A program made the position numbers and the translations under genes. A DNA stretch of 64,000 nt from Peribacillus simplex NBRC 15720 = DSM 1321 (lineage in GTDB: Bacteria > Bacillota > Bacilli > Bacillales > DSM-1321). Shown here piece by piece: positions 9,633 through 19,081 of the stretch. The DNA lies in contig NZ_CP017704.1 of assembly GCF_002243645.1 (NCBI RefSeq), positions 186,001-250,000 of the forward strand. Reading direction: 5' to 3'. Each line of letters opens with the position of its first letter. Positions within the stretch are counted from its first letter, which is position 1. Under the pieces are notes generated by a model, which ran no database searches, was not told the DNA's origin, and saw nothing but the letters and a program-made list of their open reading frames with translations.

Positions 9633-9810
9633 ATATAACAACTTTATCAAAATTCAATAGTTTATTCCGACTGTTTAGAAAAGTTTAATAGTGTAAAACC
9701 AGTTACAATCCTTTCCTCGCAACAAACTTCGTCCCGAAAAAAAAGATAGTGTAGCTGGAATTATTTCTTTATGGTACACTATACGAGAATTTTCAAATAA
9801 TTACATAAGT

Positions 9811-10045
9811 TTTATGGTGTTGAATTCCTCGGAATTCAGCTTAAAAGGGAAGCCGGTGAAAATCCGGAGCGGTCCCGCCACTGTAAAGGGAAGTCCTATT
9901 ACTTTAACTTTAATCCACTGTCAAATGAGATGGGAAGGATGTAACGGGATGATGAACCTAAGCCAGGAGACCTGCCATGAAGTGTGAAACTGTTTCAGCC
10001 TACGAGGATGGGTGTGCGGATCAGGCAGAAAGGCCCATTGTTGGT
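9811..10045 (+). promoter_or_regulatory. Cobalamin (B12) riboswitch of the cbiMNQO importer operon
   Basis: The plus strand carries GCCGGTGAAAATCCGGAGC, GGTCCCGCCACTGTAA and the B12 box AAGCCAGGAGACCTGCC (9960-9976), the conserved blocks of a cobalamin aptamer. The hairpin at 10073-10103 follows as terminator, then cbiM. It is a second, separately evolved copy (arms and spacers differ from the leftward one). The region 9,640-9,800 between the two leaders holds the divergent promoters; I see no gene there. Confidence 0.95.
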
Positions 10046-10072
10046 TTATGCTGCAAAATTCCTGTTCATTAC

Positions 10073-10106
10073 GCACTTCTTTCCCTTGAGAGAAGTGCTT
10101 TTTATG
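10073..10106 (+). terminator. Terminator of the cbiM riboswitch
   Basis: GCACTTCT and AGAAGTGC arms around TTCCCTTGAG are followed by TTTTTAT. The position between aptamer and cbiM fits transcriptional attenuation. Confidence 0.85.
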
Positions 10107-10168
10107 TTGGGCGCCGCTTTTCTTCTAAAGATTGATCAGAAAAATTAAAAGTGTTGAAAGGAGAAAGA

Positions 10169-10912
10169 ATGAAAAGAACCAATTGGAAAATTCTTTATTT
10201 TGTCATTTTACTGCTTTTTGTCCCAAAACGGGCAATGGCCATGCATATCATGGAGGGCTTTTTACCCATTGAATGGGCTATATTCTGGTGGGCCGTGACG
10301 CTTCCATTTTTAATCTTGGGTTACCGGTCCATTAGGTCCAAAGTAAGGGAAAACCCAGAAACAAAAATGATACTTGGCCTATCGGGCGCATTTGTATTTA
10401 TCTTATCTGCCCTTAAGATTCCTTCCGTTACGGGAAGTTCTTCACACCCTACCGGAGTTGGATTGGGTTCCATTTTATTCGGACCATTGGCCATGAGTGT
10501 CGTTGGCTCCATCGTTCTGTTATTTCAAGCTGTTTTACTGGCTCACGGAGGATTGACGACATTAGGGGCCAATGCATTTTCCATGGCGGTTTGCGGCCCT
10601 TTCATTGCTTACTTTGTCTTCAAGGGCGCTACTAAATTGGGGTGGTCTTTCTCTCTTGCCGTTTTCTTGGCAGCTGCTTTTGGAGATTTAGGAACCTATG
10701 TGGTAACTTCCGTTCAACTTGCTCTTGCTTTTCCATCCGAGGTAGGAGGATTCATGGCCTCTTTCAGTAAATTTGCAGGGATTTTTGCCCTGACCCAAAT
10801 TCCCTTGGCAATTAGTGAGGGGTTATTGACAGTCGTCGTGATGAATTTCTTGAAAAAATACAATCTAGGCGAGTTGAAATTGCTGCGAGTTTTATCTAAG
10901 GAGGCCCGTTAA
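10169..10912 (+). CDS. cbiM: CbiM, substrate-specific membrane component of the ECF cobalt transporter
   Basis: CbiM binds Co2+ and forms the core of the importer. The ATG at 10169 follows AAAGGAGAA; an upstream in-frame GTG at 10151 would place the start before that site and is rejected. Residues 1 to about 24 form a signal peptide ending AMA, after which the mature protein begins [13 protein letters not shown], the Met-His cobalt-binding N-terminus of CbiM. Hydrophobic segments continue to the end, with the conserved [16 protein letters not shown]. cbiN follows 1 base after the stop. Confidence 0.96.
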   Translation: MKRTNWKILYFVILLLFVPKRAMAMHIMEGFLPIEWAIFWWAVTLPFLILGYRSIRSKVRENPETKMILGLSGAFVFILSALKIPSVTGSSSHPTGVGLGSILFGPLAMSVVGSIVLLFQAVLLAHGGLTTLGANAFSMAVCGPFIAYFVFKGATKLGWSFSLAVFLAAAFGDLGTYVVTSVQLALAFPSEVGGFMASFSKFAGIFALTQIPLAISEGLLTVVVMNFLKKYNLGELKLLRVLSKEAR

Positions 10913-10913
10913 C

Positions 10914-11225
10914 ATGAAAAAAAGTTTACTGCTGCTTTTCCTGGTCGTCATTCTTGCTACCATACCATTAATCACCCAACAAGGTACGGAATTTGGCGGT
11001 GCCGACGGCGAAGCTGAAGAAGCCATCACTAAAATCCAGCCGGAATACAAGCCATGGTTCAACAATATTTGGGAACCGCCAGGTGCAGAAACCGAAAGCT
11101 TATTATTTGCGTTGCAAGCTGCAATCGGAGCTGGTTTCATTGGTTATTTCATAGGTGTAACGAAGCAAAGGAATAAGCTAACCAAACAAGAAATTCCCGA
11201 AAAATCGAAGCATGTTACTCATTGA
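10914..11225 (+). CDS. cbiN: CbiN, small membrane component of the cobalt transporter
   Basis: A 103-residue protein with an N-terminal and a C-terminal membrane helix and an extracellular loop. Family features are the loop EFGGADGEAEEAI and YKPWFNNIWEPPGAETESLL. CbiN promotes loading of Co2+ into CbiM. An AAGGAGG site overlaps the end of cbiM, and its last 14 bases overlap cbiQ, so the genes are coupled. Confidence 0.95.
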   Translation: MKKSLLLLFLVVILATIPLITQQGTEFGGADGEAEEAITKIQPEYKPWFNNIWEPPGAETESLLFALQAAIGAGFIGYFIGVTKQRNKLTKQEIPEKSKHVTH

Positions 11226-11988
11226 TAAATATGCCTATTTCAATGGGCTAAAGGATGTACATCCGTTGGAAAAAATGGTTTTTGCACTCTCCCTTTTGCT
11301 ATTTTCGTTAACGGTAAGGGATATGACCGTTTCGCTCATCACTTTTACGGTGATGAGCGCTTTAATCATTTTTGCGGCAAAAATCCCGCTTTCCTATTAT
11401 CTTAAATTACTTCTATTACCAGGATTTTTTATAATATCAGGTACAATTACTATCCTTTTTTCTTTTACAAGCAAATTTACTTCGATTTCGAATATATGGT
11501 GGTCCTGGGAGGTCGGGAACTGGCAAATATTCATCAGCGATGATAGCGTAGGTACAGTGATCAATTTGATCACTGTCGTATTAGGCAGCATCAGCTGTTT
11601 ATATTTCCTTACCTTAACTACACCCATTACCGTCATCCTATCCGTGATGCGAAAACTTAAAGTGCCTTCCTTATTGGTCGATTTAATAGAATTGACCTAT
11701 CGCTTCATCTTTATTTTTTTAGAAACAGCTTTGGCCATTCACCAATCACAAGCTTCACGGCTGGGGTATGGTTCGTTAAGGAAAGGCATTCGATCTCTCG
11801 GATTACTAATCTCATCATTATTTTTAGGAGTATTGCAGCGCTCTGGACATTTGACGATGGCCATGAACGCAAGAGGCTATCAGGAGAACCTTTCCTATAT
11901 CGAGGATACTTACACCTATTCCTCACGCAATTGCCTGGTCGCGATTGTAATACTAGGAAGCTTAATCTTTATTAATGGATTTTTGTAA
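11212..11988 (+). CDS. cbiQ: CbiQ, T component (transmembrane coupling protein) of the ECF cobalt transporter
   Basis: A 258-residue membrane protein with about five helices that couples ATP hydrolysis by CbiO to CbiM. Near the C-terminus are the two coupling segments with the Ala-Arg-Gly type motif: ALAIHQSQASRLGYGSLRKG and HLTMAMNARGYQENLSY. It starts within the end of cbiN and is followed by cbiO after 18 bases. Confidence 0.94.
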   Translation: MLLIDKYAYFNGLKDVHPLEKMVFALSLLLFSLTVRDMTVSLITFTVMSALIIFAAKIPLSYYLKLLLLPGFFIISGTITILFSFTSKFTSISNIWWSWEVGNWQIFISDDSVGTVINLITVVLGSISCLYFLTLTTPITVILSVMRKLKVPSLLVDLIELTYRFIFIFLETALAIHQSQASRLGYGSLRKGIRSLGLLISSLFLGVLQRSGHLTMAMNARGYQENLSYIEDTYTYSSRNCLVAIVILGSLIFINGFL

Positions 11989-12006
11989 ATTGGAGGCAAC
12001 CCAAGA

Positions 12007-12852
12007 ATGGACGAGCATATTTTTCATATAGAAGGCCTCACCCATCAATTCGCAGATGGAACGTTCGCTTTAAACGATCTTTCGCTAACGGTCCAACAAG
12101 GTAAAAAAATTGCATTATTAGGCAATAATGGTGCTGGCAAATCGACTTTATTCCTCCATTTAAATGGTCTTTTACAACCTACAGCAGGAACTGTCAGATT
12201 CAATGGCAAAAAAATTAAATATGACCGTAAAGCATTATTATCACTACGAAAGCAAGTCGGGATCGTTTTTCAAGATCCTGACTCGCAGCTCTTTTCCGCT
12301 AATGTACAACAGGATATATCGTTTGGACCAATGAATTTAGGATGGGATAGAAATGCAGTCCAGGAGAAAGTAAATTGGGCAATGGCTGAAACAGAAGTAA
12401 CGGAACTGAAAGACAAACCTACCCATTTTTTGAGCCTTGGGCAAAAAAAACGTGTCGCCATTGCAGGGGTACTCGCCATGGAACCCGATGTCTGGCTCTT
12501 GGACGAGCCTACCGCTGGATTGGATCCTTATTTCTCAAGACAGATCATGGCTCTGCTGGACAGTATCCACCACCCTGACAAAACGATAATCCTATCAACT
12601 CATGATGTTAATTTAGCTTATCAATGGGCTGATGAAGTCGTTGTCATGAACGATGGTAAGGTCATATACCAAGGGGATCCTATATCCGTTTTCCATGATG
12701 AAGACGTTTTGCTGCAGGCACATCTGGAGAAGCCGTGGGTTTTTGAAATGTTTCAAGCCCTCCATCAATCAAGGAAACCTACAGAAAAGGACCTTTTCCC
12801 AAGAACGAAGGAAGAATTGCTTCAAAAGTTGGTGACAGAACGAATTTATTAA
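12007..12852 (+). CDS. cbiO: CbiO, ATP-binding subunit of the ECF cobalt transporter
   Basis: A 281-residue ABC ATPase that powers cobalt import. Walker A is LLGNNGAGKSTLFLHLNG, the Q-loop is VGIVFQDPDSQLFS, the signature is LSLGQKKRVAIAGVLAMEP, Walker B is VWLLDEPTAGLDP and the switch His is in ILSTHDVNLAY. GGAGG lies 9 bases before the ATG. The C-terminal 60 residues form the usual dimer or regulatory tail. It is the last gene of the cbiMNQO operon. Confidence 0.95.
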   Translation: MDEHIFHIEGLTHQFADGTFALNDLSLTVQQGKKIALLGNNGAGKSTLFLHLNGLLQPTAGTVRFNGKKIKYDRKALLSLRKQVGIVFQDPDSQLFSANVQQDISFGPMNLGWDRNAVQEKVNWAMAETEVTELKDKPTHFLSLGQKKRVAIAGVLAMEPDVWLLDEPTAGLDPYFSRQIMALLDSIHHPDKTIILSTHDVNLAYQWADEVVVMNDGKVIYQGDPISVFHDEDVLLQAHLEKPWVFEMFQALHQSRKPTEKDLFPRTKEELLQKLVTERIY

Positions 12853-12860
12853 TTATTTAT

Positions 12861-12900
12861 CCCCTAGCTCTTGTTTCATCTTTCCAAAAGCTAGGGGTTC
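12861..12900 (+). terminator. Hairpin after cbiO
   Basis: Perfect 9-base arms CCCCTAGCT (12861-12869) and AGCTAGGGG (12889-12897), 8 bases after the cbiO stop. The following T-run is short, so termination may be partial. Confidence 0.5.
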
Positions 12901-12953
12901 AAACCGAATAGCAGGCGATAATTCTTGTTCCTTAAAAAACAAAAATCCTATTA

Positions 12954-13172
12954 TTACTTTTCTTCCTCAGATCTTTCTTTTGCAAGCTCAATATCTCTTC
13001 CCTTTACATCATCTACAACTGCTTTTATTTCGCCTTCCGCATAAGTATCCGAGACTTGTTCGTGGGTTCTAGCCAATCCAGAAGATAAAGTATCTTCCCG
13101 TTTATAATCACTAACATCATATATTCTTCCGGCAATTTCTGAAGATTCATTTTTTGATTGCTTGCTATCCAT
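12954..13172 (-). CDS. yozQ: YozQ-like (DUF4025) small acidic protein
   Basis: A 72-residue hydrophilic, highly charged protein without Cys or membrane segments. The central EIAGRIYDVSDYKREDTLSS and GLARTHEQVSDTYAEGEI resemble Bacillus YozQ/DUF4025 proteins, whose function is unknown. AGGAG lies 8 bases before the ATG at 13172; the GTG at 13181 overlaps that site and is rejected. It is a single-gene unit between convergent neighbours. Family recognition is from memory of the motif. Confidence 0.72.
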   Translation of the reverse strand: MDSKQSKNESSEIAGRIYDVSDYKREDTLSSGLARTHEQVSDTYAEGEIKAVVDDVKGRDIELAKERSEEEK

Positions 13173-13292
13173 TTTTTTCACTCCTAGTTTTTAAATTATC
13201 AAATCATCGATTGACAGCAGTATTATAGACAAAGGTATTTTGTGTAAAAAACGAAGCAATATTCAATAATGATAAAAAAAGGAGGGAAAAGC

Positions 13293-13344
13293 AAAAAAAG
13301 CTTACAAGTAAAATCCCCTTTCAAGGACTTTACATGTAAGCTTA
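13293..13344 (-). terminator. Intrinsic terminator of the AGCS symporter gene
   Basis: Minus-strand arms AAGCTTACA and TGTAAGCTT are separated by about 30 bases and followed by TTTTTTTG, directly after the stop at 13353. Confidence 0.85.
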
Positions 13345-13352
13345 ATGAGAGC

Positions 13353-14780
13353 CTAGGCCTCCTTCTTCATATCCACATTATCGTTTGGGTCACCCCAACA
13401 TTCCACATTCTTCAAACCTTTAATATTGTTCACATGGAAGACAGGATTTTTCCCACTTTTCTTTTGCTTTTGATAATCCGCCAGTGCAGCAAATGCAATC
13501 TTCCCTAGTAATGCTATCGCGATCAGGTTGATAATGGCCATAAGGGCCATCAGCAAGTCAGCCATTCCCCAAACAAAATCAAGTGAGGCAAGCGAACCGA
13601 ATATCACCATCCCTACGACAGCAACACGATAGATGTTTAACCAAACCTTATTTTCATTGATGAATCCAATGTTCGACTCTCCATAATAATAGTTGCCCAC
13701 AATGGAACTAAAAGCGAATAACAGTACAATAATGGCAAGGAAAATACCCGCCCAAGATCCCAATGCCGTTCCAAGGGCATTTTGGGTAAGGACGATTCCA
13801 TCCGTTTCCTTCGATGTATAAAGACCTGAGAACAAAATGATGAAGGCAGTCGAACTGCAAATGATGAGCGTATCGACAAAAACACCTAGGGACTGAATGA
13901 GCCCTTGCTTGACAGGATGACTGACATCAGCAGTCGCACCAGCATTAGGTGCACTACCCATACCGGCTTCATTTGAAAACAAGCCGCGCTTAATTCCCTG
14001 CATCATGGCTGCTCCCAGTACTCCGCCAGCCACTTCTTTTATTCCATCGAATGCACTTTCAAAAATCAGAACAAAGACACTCGGTAACTCGGTAATGTTC
14101 ATGATGATTATAATCAAAGCCACTATCACATAGGCTCCTGCCATGATTGGGACGATTACTTCAGATACCTTTGCAACCATTTTGATCCCGCCAAAAATGA
14201 TGACAGCCGTGACGATAGCCAAGATGATTGCCGTAACCCACTTTTCAATCCCAAACGATTCGTTAAATGCGCTTGTAATCGTATTGGCTTGTACCGAGTT
14301 GAAAGCTAGTCCAAATGTAAGCGAAATCAACACTGCGAAAGTGATGCCCATCCAGCGGGCATTCAATGCTTTTTCCATATAATACGCAGGACCGCCGCGG
14401 AATGTATCCCCATCCTTGACCTTATAAATTTGAGCAAGTGTACTTTCAATGAATGCGGAAGCAGACCCGATCAGTGCTATTAACCACATCCAGAAAACGG
14501 CTCCAGGTCCGCCCATCGTGATCGCGATGGCAACACCTGCAAGGTTACCAGTTCCTACCCGCGATGCCGTGCTTATGCAAAATGCCTGAAACGATGTTAC
14601 ACCTTTTTTATCCGCAGTGGCCCCTTCTCCCAAAAGCCTGAACATTTCCCCTACCATTCTGAATTGAACAAACTTCGTGCGGACGGAAAAATAAAGACCC
14701 AATCCAATCAACATGATGATCAATACGGAAGACCATAAGACATCATTTGTCTCACTAATAAATTTTTCTAACATCTCCAT
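13353..14780 (-). CDS. Alanine/glycine:cation symporter (AGCS family)
   Basis: A 475-residue sodium-coupled amino-acid importer with about ten hydrophobic segments. AGCS motifs are seen: RVGTGNLAGVAIAITMGGPG, FWMWLIALIGSASAFIEST, KRGLFSNEAGMGSAPNAGAT and GNYYYGESNIGF. It resembles Bacillus AlsT-type proteins (Ala, Gly or Gln); the substrate cannot be read from sequence. The gene is monocistronic with its own terminator, and an inverted repeat at 14839-14867 may be an operator. Confidence 0.92.
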   Translation of the reverse strand: MEMLEKFISETNDVLWSSVLIIMLIGLGLYFSVRTKFVQFRMVGEMFRLLGEGATADKKGVTSFQAFCISTASRVGTGNLAGVAIAITMGGPGAVFWMWLIALIGSASAFIESTLAQIYKVKDGDTFRGGPAYYMEKALNARWMGITFAVLISLTFGLAFNSVQANTITSAFNESFGIEKWVTAIILAIVTAVIIFGGIKMVAKVSEVIVPIMAGAYVIVALIIIIMNITELPSVFVLIFESAFDGIKEVAGGVLGAAMMQGIKRGLFSNEAGMGSAPNAGATADVSHPVKQGLIQSLGVFVDTLIICSSTAFIILFSGLYTSKETDGIVLTQNALGTALGSWAGIFLAIIVLLFAFSSIVGNYYYGESNIGFINENKVWLNIYRVAVVGMVIFGSLASLDFVWGMADLLMALMAIINLIAIALLGKIAFAALADYQKQKKSGKNPVFHVNNIKGLKNVECWGDPNDNVDMKKEA

Positions 14781-14838
14781 TAAAACAAACCCCTCTACTT
14801 AACTATTATTATTATTATAAAAACATATACAACTATAA

Positions 14839-14867
14839 TTTATTTCCCAATCCATTGGGGAAATAAA
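14839..14867. repeat. Perfect inverted repeat, candidate operator of the AGCS gene
   Basis: TTTATTTCCC (14839-14848) and GGGAAATAAA (14858-14867) around a 9-base spacer, 59-87 bases upstream of the AGCS start. It lacks a T-run on either side, so an operator or RNA element is more likely than a terminator. Confidence 0.5.
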
Positions 14868-15093
14868 CAAATGAAGCCCATAAAAAAAAGGAAATCCCAG
14901 AATGAATCTCCAATACAAAAATATATTATATCCTAATACACAATTTTTTTCTTCATGAATTGGTGGAATTAATCGATAAATATAATATTTCAGTATCATT
15001 TCCTTAGATAATAATCTTTCTTCCTCACTTCATTTAACATTCACTACAACGTTAATTAAATTTCTATTCAAAAACAACTTAGATATAGTACAT

Positions 15094-15137
15094 AAAAGCC
15101 TCACACGTCCTGATTCCAGATTAACGTGCGAGGCTTA
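15094..15137 (-). terminator. Terminator of the acyl-CoA ligase/dehydrogenase operon
   Basis: Minus-strand arms AAGCCTCGCACGT and ACGTGTGAGGCTT form a 13-base stem with one wobble, followed by TTATG. It lies 93 bases after the ligase stop. Confidence 0.75.
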
Positions 15138-15229
15138 TTTTGCATTCATCTGCTCTATCTTATATTCTGGATTGCTGTAGGTCTCAAGGTTGAAATTAGC
15201 TCTTTAATGATATCCTTGTTCTGCCTCTC

Positions 15230-16804
15230 CTATATGGTTAGAATACCTTGTGCAAACATCTTTCTTAATTCTTTCTTATCAATTTTTCCAATCGGCGTTA
15301 ATGGAAACCTATCAAGAAAATAAGCTACTTTAGGAACCATATACTTGGAGGTTCTTTGTTTGCAGAAATCAATTAATTCCTCACTAGTACAGTTCAATCC
15401 TTCTCGCAGAGTTATCACGACACACACAACTTCTCCCCAATCTGGATGGGGAACGCCTATGCAAGCACTTAATGCAACAGAAGGGTGCTGGTTCACCACT
15501 CGCTCCACTTCTGAAGAATATACGTTCATCCCGCCTGTGATGATCATGTCTTTCTTCCTATCTACTATATAGAGGTAACCGCTTTCATCCCATTTACCAA
15601 TATCACCAGTGTAGAACCAGCCATCACGGATGTATTCTTGGGTAAGATCAGGTCTTTGATAATAACCTACCATCATTGCTGGTGATTTTACGATAATTTC
15701 TCCAAGCTCGGATGGTTTTACATCATTTCCATCTTCATCAATCAGTCGAACTTCGGTAAAAATGCACGGTTTTCCACAACTTTTCAAAATTTCCGAATTA
15801 TTATGATAAGCCCATAAATGAGCGCTTTTCGATAGTCTGGTAATGACAATATTACATTCTGTCATGCCGTATTGCTGGCGCATAATTGGCCCGAATACTT
15901 CAAAAGCTTCTTTAAGGCGCTTTTGTGAAATTGGTGACGCTCCGTAAAAGATATTGCGCATGGAGCTCATATCGTATTCCATCTTCTTTGTCTGATCAAG
16001 GAGTCTGTATAACATGGTCGGTACCATGAATGTCGTCGTAATTTTATGTTCTTTTATCGCCTGTATGAATGCTGCAGCGTCGAATGAGCCCATCACATAG
16101 ACATGGACGCCCGAAACAAGGGATCTCCAAAGTAATGAGCCGGCAGAATGCACAATAGGCGTACTTAGCAACACCCGGTCTCGGTCGTCTAGCGGGTCTT
16201 CGATAGCCGCAGAAAGCATGGCGGCGCCGAGTCCTTTCTGGGAATGCATGACCCCTTTGGGTGTACCAGTTGTCCCGCCTGTATATGACAGAAGGGCAAT
16301 GTCTTCCGCTTCAGCTAATGGCAAGTCTAAATTTTTTATTTCACCCCGCCATTGAAACTGTTCAAACTCCTCCGGATAATTAATATTAAAGCCTGGGAGC
16401 CCAATAACATGCACATCTTCCTTCTTCATTTCTTCTAAATACTCAAAAATAGTGTCAAAGTGTGTCTGTGTAGCTATTATGACCACTTCTGGTTTTGCTT
16501 CCTTTAAAATGAATTTTAATTCTCTTTTTCCCAGTTTTTCACTTAATGGCACTAAGGTAGCTCCACATTGCTGGATGGCCAAACCAAACATCACACTCTC
16601 CAAACTGTTTGGAATGATGGACGCTATGCGGACACCCCTGCCTGCACCTAAACGAAGTAAATAAGAAGAGATAAGTTCTGTTTTTTTCCATAACTCGTCG
16701 TAGGTTATCGTTTCTCCGGTTGGCAACAAGGTTATAGCGGGCAGTTCGCCGAATCGTTTCATTCCTTTATTCAACAATGACTGAAATGTCAAATTATGCA
16801 GCAT
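15230..16804 (-). CDS. AMP-dependent acyl-CoA synthetase (ANL superfamily)
   Basis: A 524-residue adenylate-forming enzyme that activates a carboxylic acid to its CoA thioester. The P-loop-like LLSYTGGTTGTPKGVMHS, the adenylate motif YGMTE, the YTGDIGKWDESGYLYIVDRK hinge and the C-terminal lysine segment LTPIGKIDKKELRK are all present, so it should be active. The substrate is unknown (medium/long-chain or aromatic acids). GGGAGG precedes the ATG. It follows the acyl-CoA dehydrogenase by 27 bases, so the two genes probably carry out activation and first oxidation of one substrate. Confidence 0.92.
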   Translation of the reverse strand: MLHNLTFQSLLNKGMKRFGELPAITLLPTGETITYDELWKKTELISSYLLRLGAGRGVRIASIIPNSLESVMFGLAIQQCGATLVPLSEKLGKRELKFILKEAKPEVVIIATQTHFDTIFEYLEEMKKEDVHVIGLPGFNINYPEEFEQFQWRGEIKNLDLPLAEAEDIALLSYTGGTTGTPKGVMHSQKGLGAAMLSAAIEDPLDDRDRVLLSTPIVHSAGSLLWRSLVSGVHVYVMGSFDAAAFIQAIKEHKITTTFMVPTMLYRLLDQTKKMEYDMSSMRNIFYGASPISQKRLKEAFEVFGPIMRQQYGMTECNIVITRLSKSAHLWAYHNNSEILKSCGKPCIFTEVRLIDEDGNDVKPSELGEIIVKSPAMMVGYYQRPDLTQEYIRDGWFYTGDIGKWDESGYLYIVDRKKDMIITGGMNVYSSEVERVVNQHPSVALSACIGVPHPDWGEVVCVVITLREGLNCTSEELIDFCKQRTSKYMVPKVAYFLDRFPLTPIGKIDKKELRKMFAQGILTI

Positions 16805-16831
16805 GTATTTTTTCCTCCCTTGAAAAAGGTT

Positions 16832-18004
16832 TTACCCTTTTAATAATGCTTTGGCAATTGTATTTTTTTGAATTTCTGAGGTACCGCTCAGAATCCGATA
16901 CATCCGTGCACTCCTGTACATTTTTTCTACTGGATGCCCTTTTACCAAGCCTTTGGAGCCAAAGATTTGGATAGCTTTATCAGCCACACGGCTATTTACT
17001 TCCGAAGCAAACAGCTTAGCCATAGACGTGCCGGCTCGATCCTCTTTTCCATGATCAATTTTTTCAACCACATCATAGACCATGCACCTTGCTGCATAGA
17101 TTTCCGTCGCCATTTCTGCGAGCATATGCTGAATTGCCTGGAAGTCACCAATGGGCCGGCCATGTTGGACTCGCGTTTTAGCATGCTCAATAGATAAAGT
17201 GAGAAGGTGTTGAGCCATTCCGATAAATCCGGCCGCATGGGAAGCGCGATTTGTGTTTATTCTCTTCAATCCGAGCAGCAACCCTTTTCCTGGTTCTCCG
17301 ATTATATTGGCGGCAGGCACTCGACATTGATTGAAATTCAATTCAGCATGTATGCGCTCTCCAGATAGGGGAACTTGAATGTCTCCCAGTTCAAACCCCG
17401 AATGTTCGGGTGTTTTTTTATCTACTAGGAAAGCAGTGATTCTTCCTTTTTCTCCTTCCTGAGATTCTTTCGCTATGACAATGGCGAAATCAGCATAGGG
17501 TGCAGCACTGATAAAGTGTTTTTTTCCATTCAATATATAATCATTTCCGTCTTTGACGGCTGTTGTTTCGATAGCAAAGGCATCCGATCCAGCATTTGGT
17601 TCTGTAAGTGCAAAGCAGCAGCTCGCTTCTCCAGTCACAACGGGCATCACATATTTTTCTATTTGCCCCTGTGTAAAACTTTCCAACATCTGACCAATTC
17701 TTAGCGGCCCGCCAATCTCGCCTATAACCTGCCCCCATAACACCGCTCCGGAACGGGCCAATTCTTCCTTGAACATACATAATCCTTTTAAGCTGACATC
17801 CTGTCCACCATATTTTTCAGGGAGGTTAATTCCGTAAAAGCCCAATTCCCTGGATCGTTTCCTTGCCCATTGTATGGCTTCCCTCGGTATATCCTCTTCA
17901 GCGTTCAATCCATGCTCCCTTTCATATGGAAGCAATTCATTTTGGATGAAATCCTGCAACTTTATTTGAAGTACCTCTAATTTCTCTTCCTGCGTCGTTA
18001 CCAT
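16832..18004 (-). CDS. Acyl-CoA dehydrogenase
   Basis: A 390-residue FAD enzyme that introduces the alpha-beta double bond into an acyl-CoA. Family segments are CCFALTEPNAGSDAFAIETT and the C-terminal YRSARMYRILSGTSEIQKNT; the latter has the GTSEIQ loop, so the catalytic base position can be expected upstream in AIQIFGSKGLVKG. Length is standard. It is the first gene of a two-gene operon with the ligase downstream. AAAGGGG lies before the ATG. Confidence 0.94.
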   Translation of the reverse strand: MVTTQEEKLEVLQIKLQDFIQNELLPYEREHGLNAEEDIPREAIQWARKRSRELGFYGINLPEKYGGQDVSLKGLCMFKEELARSGAVLWGQVIGEIGGPLRIGQMLESFTQGQIEKYVMPVVTGEASCCFALTEPNAGSDAFAIETTAVKDGNDYILNGKKHFISAAPYADFAIVIAKESQEGEKGRITAFLVDKKTPEHSGFELGDIQVPLSGERIHAELNFNQCRVPAANIIGEPGKGLLLGLKRINTNRASHAAGFIGMAQHLLTLSIEHAKTRVQHGRPIGDFQAIQHMLAEMATEIYAARCMVYDVVEKIDHGKEDRAGTSMAKLFASEVNSRVADKAIQIFGSKGLVKGHPVEKMYRSARMYRILSGTSEIQKNTIAKALLKG

Positions 18005-18142
18005 ATGTTTCCCCTTTCGGATTTAATTTTTTGTTAAACTATTTAAATATTTAAAATCTTATAAAATTAATTTTAAATGTAAATAATATTTAAGTAAAAT
18101 AAGTATATATGATGTAAATATAAAAAAAATTGATGTAAACAC

Positions 18143-18184
18143 AAAAAAATATTAGTTCCCTTTCATCATAGGAAACTAATATTT
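18143..18184 (-). terminator. Terminator overlapping the end of the LysR gene
   Basis: Minus-strand arms ATATTAGTTTCC and GGGAACTAATAT around TATGATGAAA, followed by TTTTTTTG. The first arm includes the LysR stop codon. Confidence 0.85.
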
Positions 18185-19081
18185 AAGAGTGGTGTAGAAT
18201 TCAAGACATTTAATAAACTCCCTGGCAGCTTTTGAAAAATGCTGCTTCTTAGAGCGAACATAACCGAATTCCATTGAATTATTTTCTAGCTCCACCAAAG
18301 GAATGCCCACAAGTTCCCCGCTTAGGAAATAAGGGTCGCTGTTAACCCCAATATCATAAGAAAAGGCAATCGCTAATCCCTCAGCGACGGTTTTTTTGAT
18401 GATCTCTGTATTATTAGTGAAAAACAAAATTTTCATCTCACCGTACTGATCAAAAAAACCTTTAATGAACGCCTTCATTCTTGGTCCATTGTAAACGACC
18501 AAATTTTGGTCCATTAGCTCTTGTGGGGTTATGCTTTTACGGTTGGCTAAAGGTGAGTTCTTACTGACCGACACAATCACTTTTGCTTCCATCAAGGGTT
18601 GAAACTCCAACTCATTTTCTTTTGGTTTAACCTTTGGAATATTTAATAGCCCGATGTCAATCTTATCATTCAGTACTTCATCGGTTATCTCCTGTCCCCC
18701 TTTCTCTTCAATCACGATTTTCACCTCGGGATACTTCTTCTTAAATAAGGCCAACGATTTAGGTAAAACCGTAAGAAATAAACCTTGTGTAGATGATAGG
18801 CGTAACTCTTTTTCCATCGTATCTGAATGTATTTGGGCACTGTCTCTTATTTCTTCCAATTTACTTAATACTTCAAGAGCTTTCTGGATGATTTCCTTTC
18901 CGTCTTCTGTAGGTATGGTTCCTAACCTTGACCGCTTGAAGATTTTTATACCTAATTCCTTCTCCAAACTCGTAATGGCCATGCTGATTCCAGATTGAGA
19001 GATATGGAGGCTTTCTGAAGCCGTGGAAATCGAGTTAACCTCGGCTACCTTTATGATATATTCCAATTGTTCAATATTCAT
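18176..19081 (-). CDS. LysR-type transcriptional regulator
   Basis: A 301-residue regulator. The start MNIEQLEYIIKVAEVNSIST at 19081 follows AGAAGGAGA; an upstream in-frame start at 19165 lacks a site and would add 28 unrelated residues. The winged helix occupies residues 1-60 (LHISQSGISMAITSLEKELG) and the effector domain about 90-300. It lies between the acyl-CoA operon and the MFS gene, all leftward, and probably controls one or both; the effector is unknown. Confidence 0.9.
   Translation of the reverse strand: MNIEQLEYIIKVAEVNSISTASESLHISQSGISMAITSLEKELGIKIFKRSRLGTIPTEDGKEIIQKALEVLSKLEEIRDSAQIHSDTMEKELRLSSTQGLFLTVLPKSLALFKKKYPEVKIVIEEKGGQEITDEVLNDKIDIGLLNIPKVKPKENELEFQPLMEAKVIVSVSKNSPLANRKSITPQELMDQNLVVYNGPRMKAFIKGFFDQYGEMKILFFTNNTEIIKKTVAEGLAIAFSYDIGVNSDPYFLSGELVGIPLVELENNSMEFGYVRSKKQHFSKAAREFIKCLEFYTTLKY

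Larger units (their letters stand above)
14781..15229. other. Intergenic region upstream of the AGCS gene
   Basis: This AT-rich stretch contains the promoter region of the AGCS gene, a perfect inverted repeat at 14839-14867 and the terminator of the acyl-CoA ligase gene at 15094-15137. A short leftward frame at 14799-14999 has no ribosome binding site or family motif and is not called. Confidence 0.6.
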
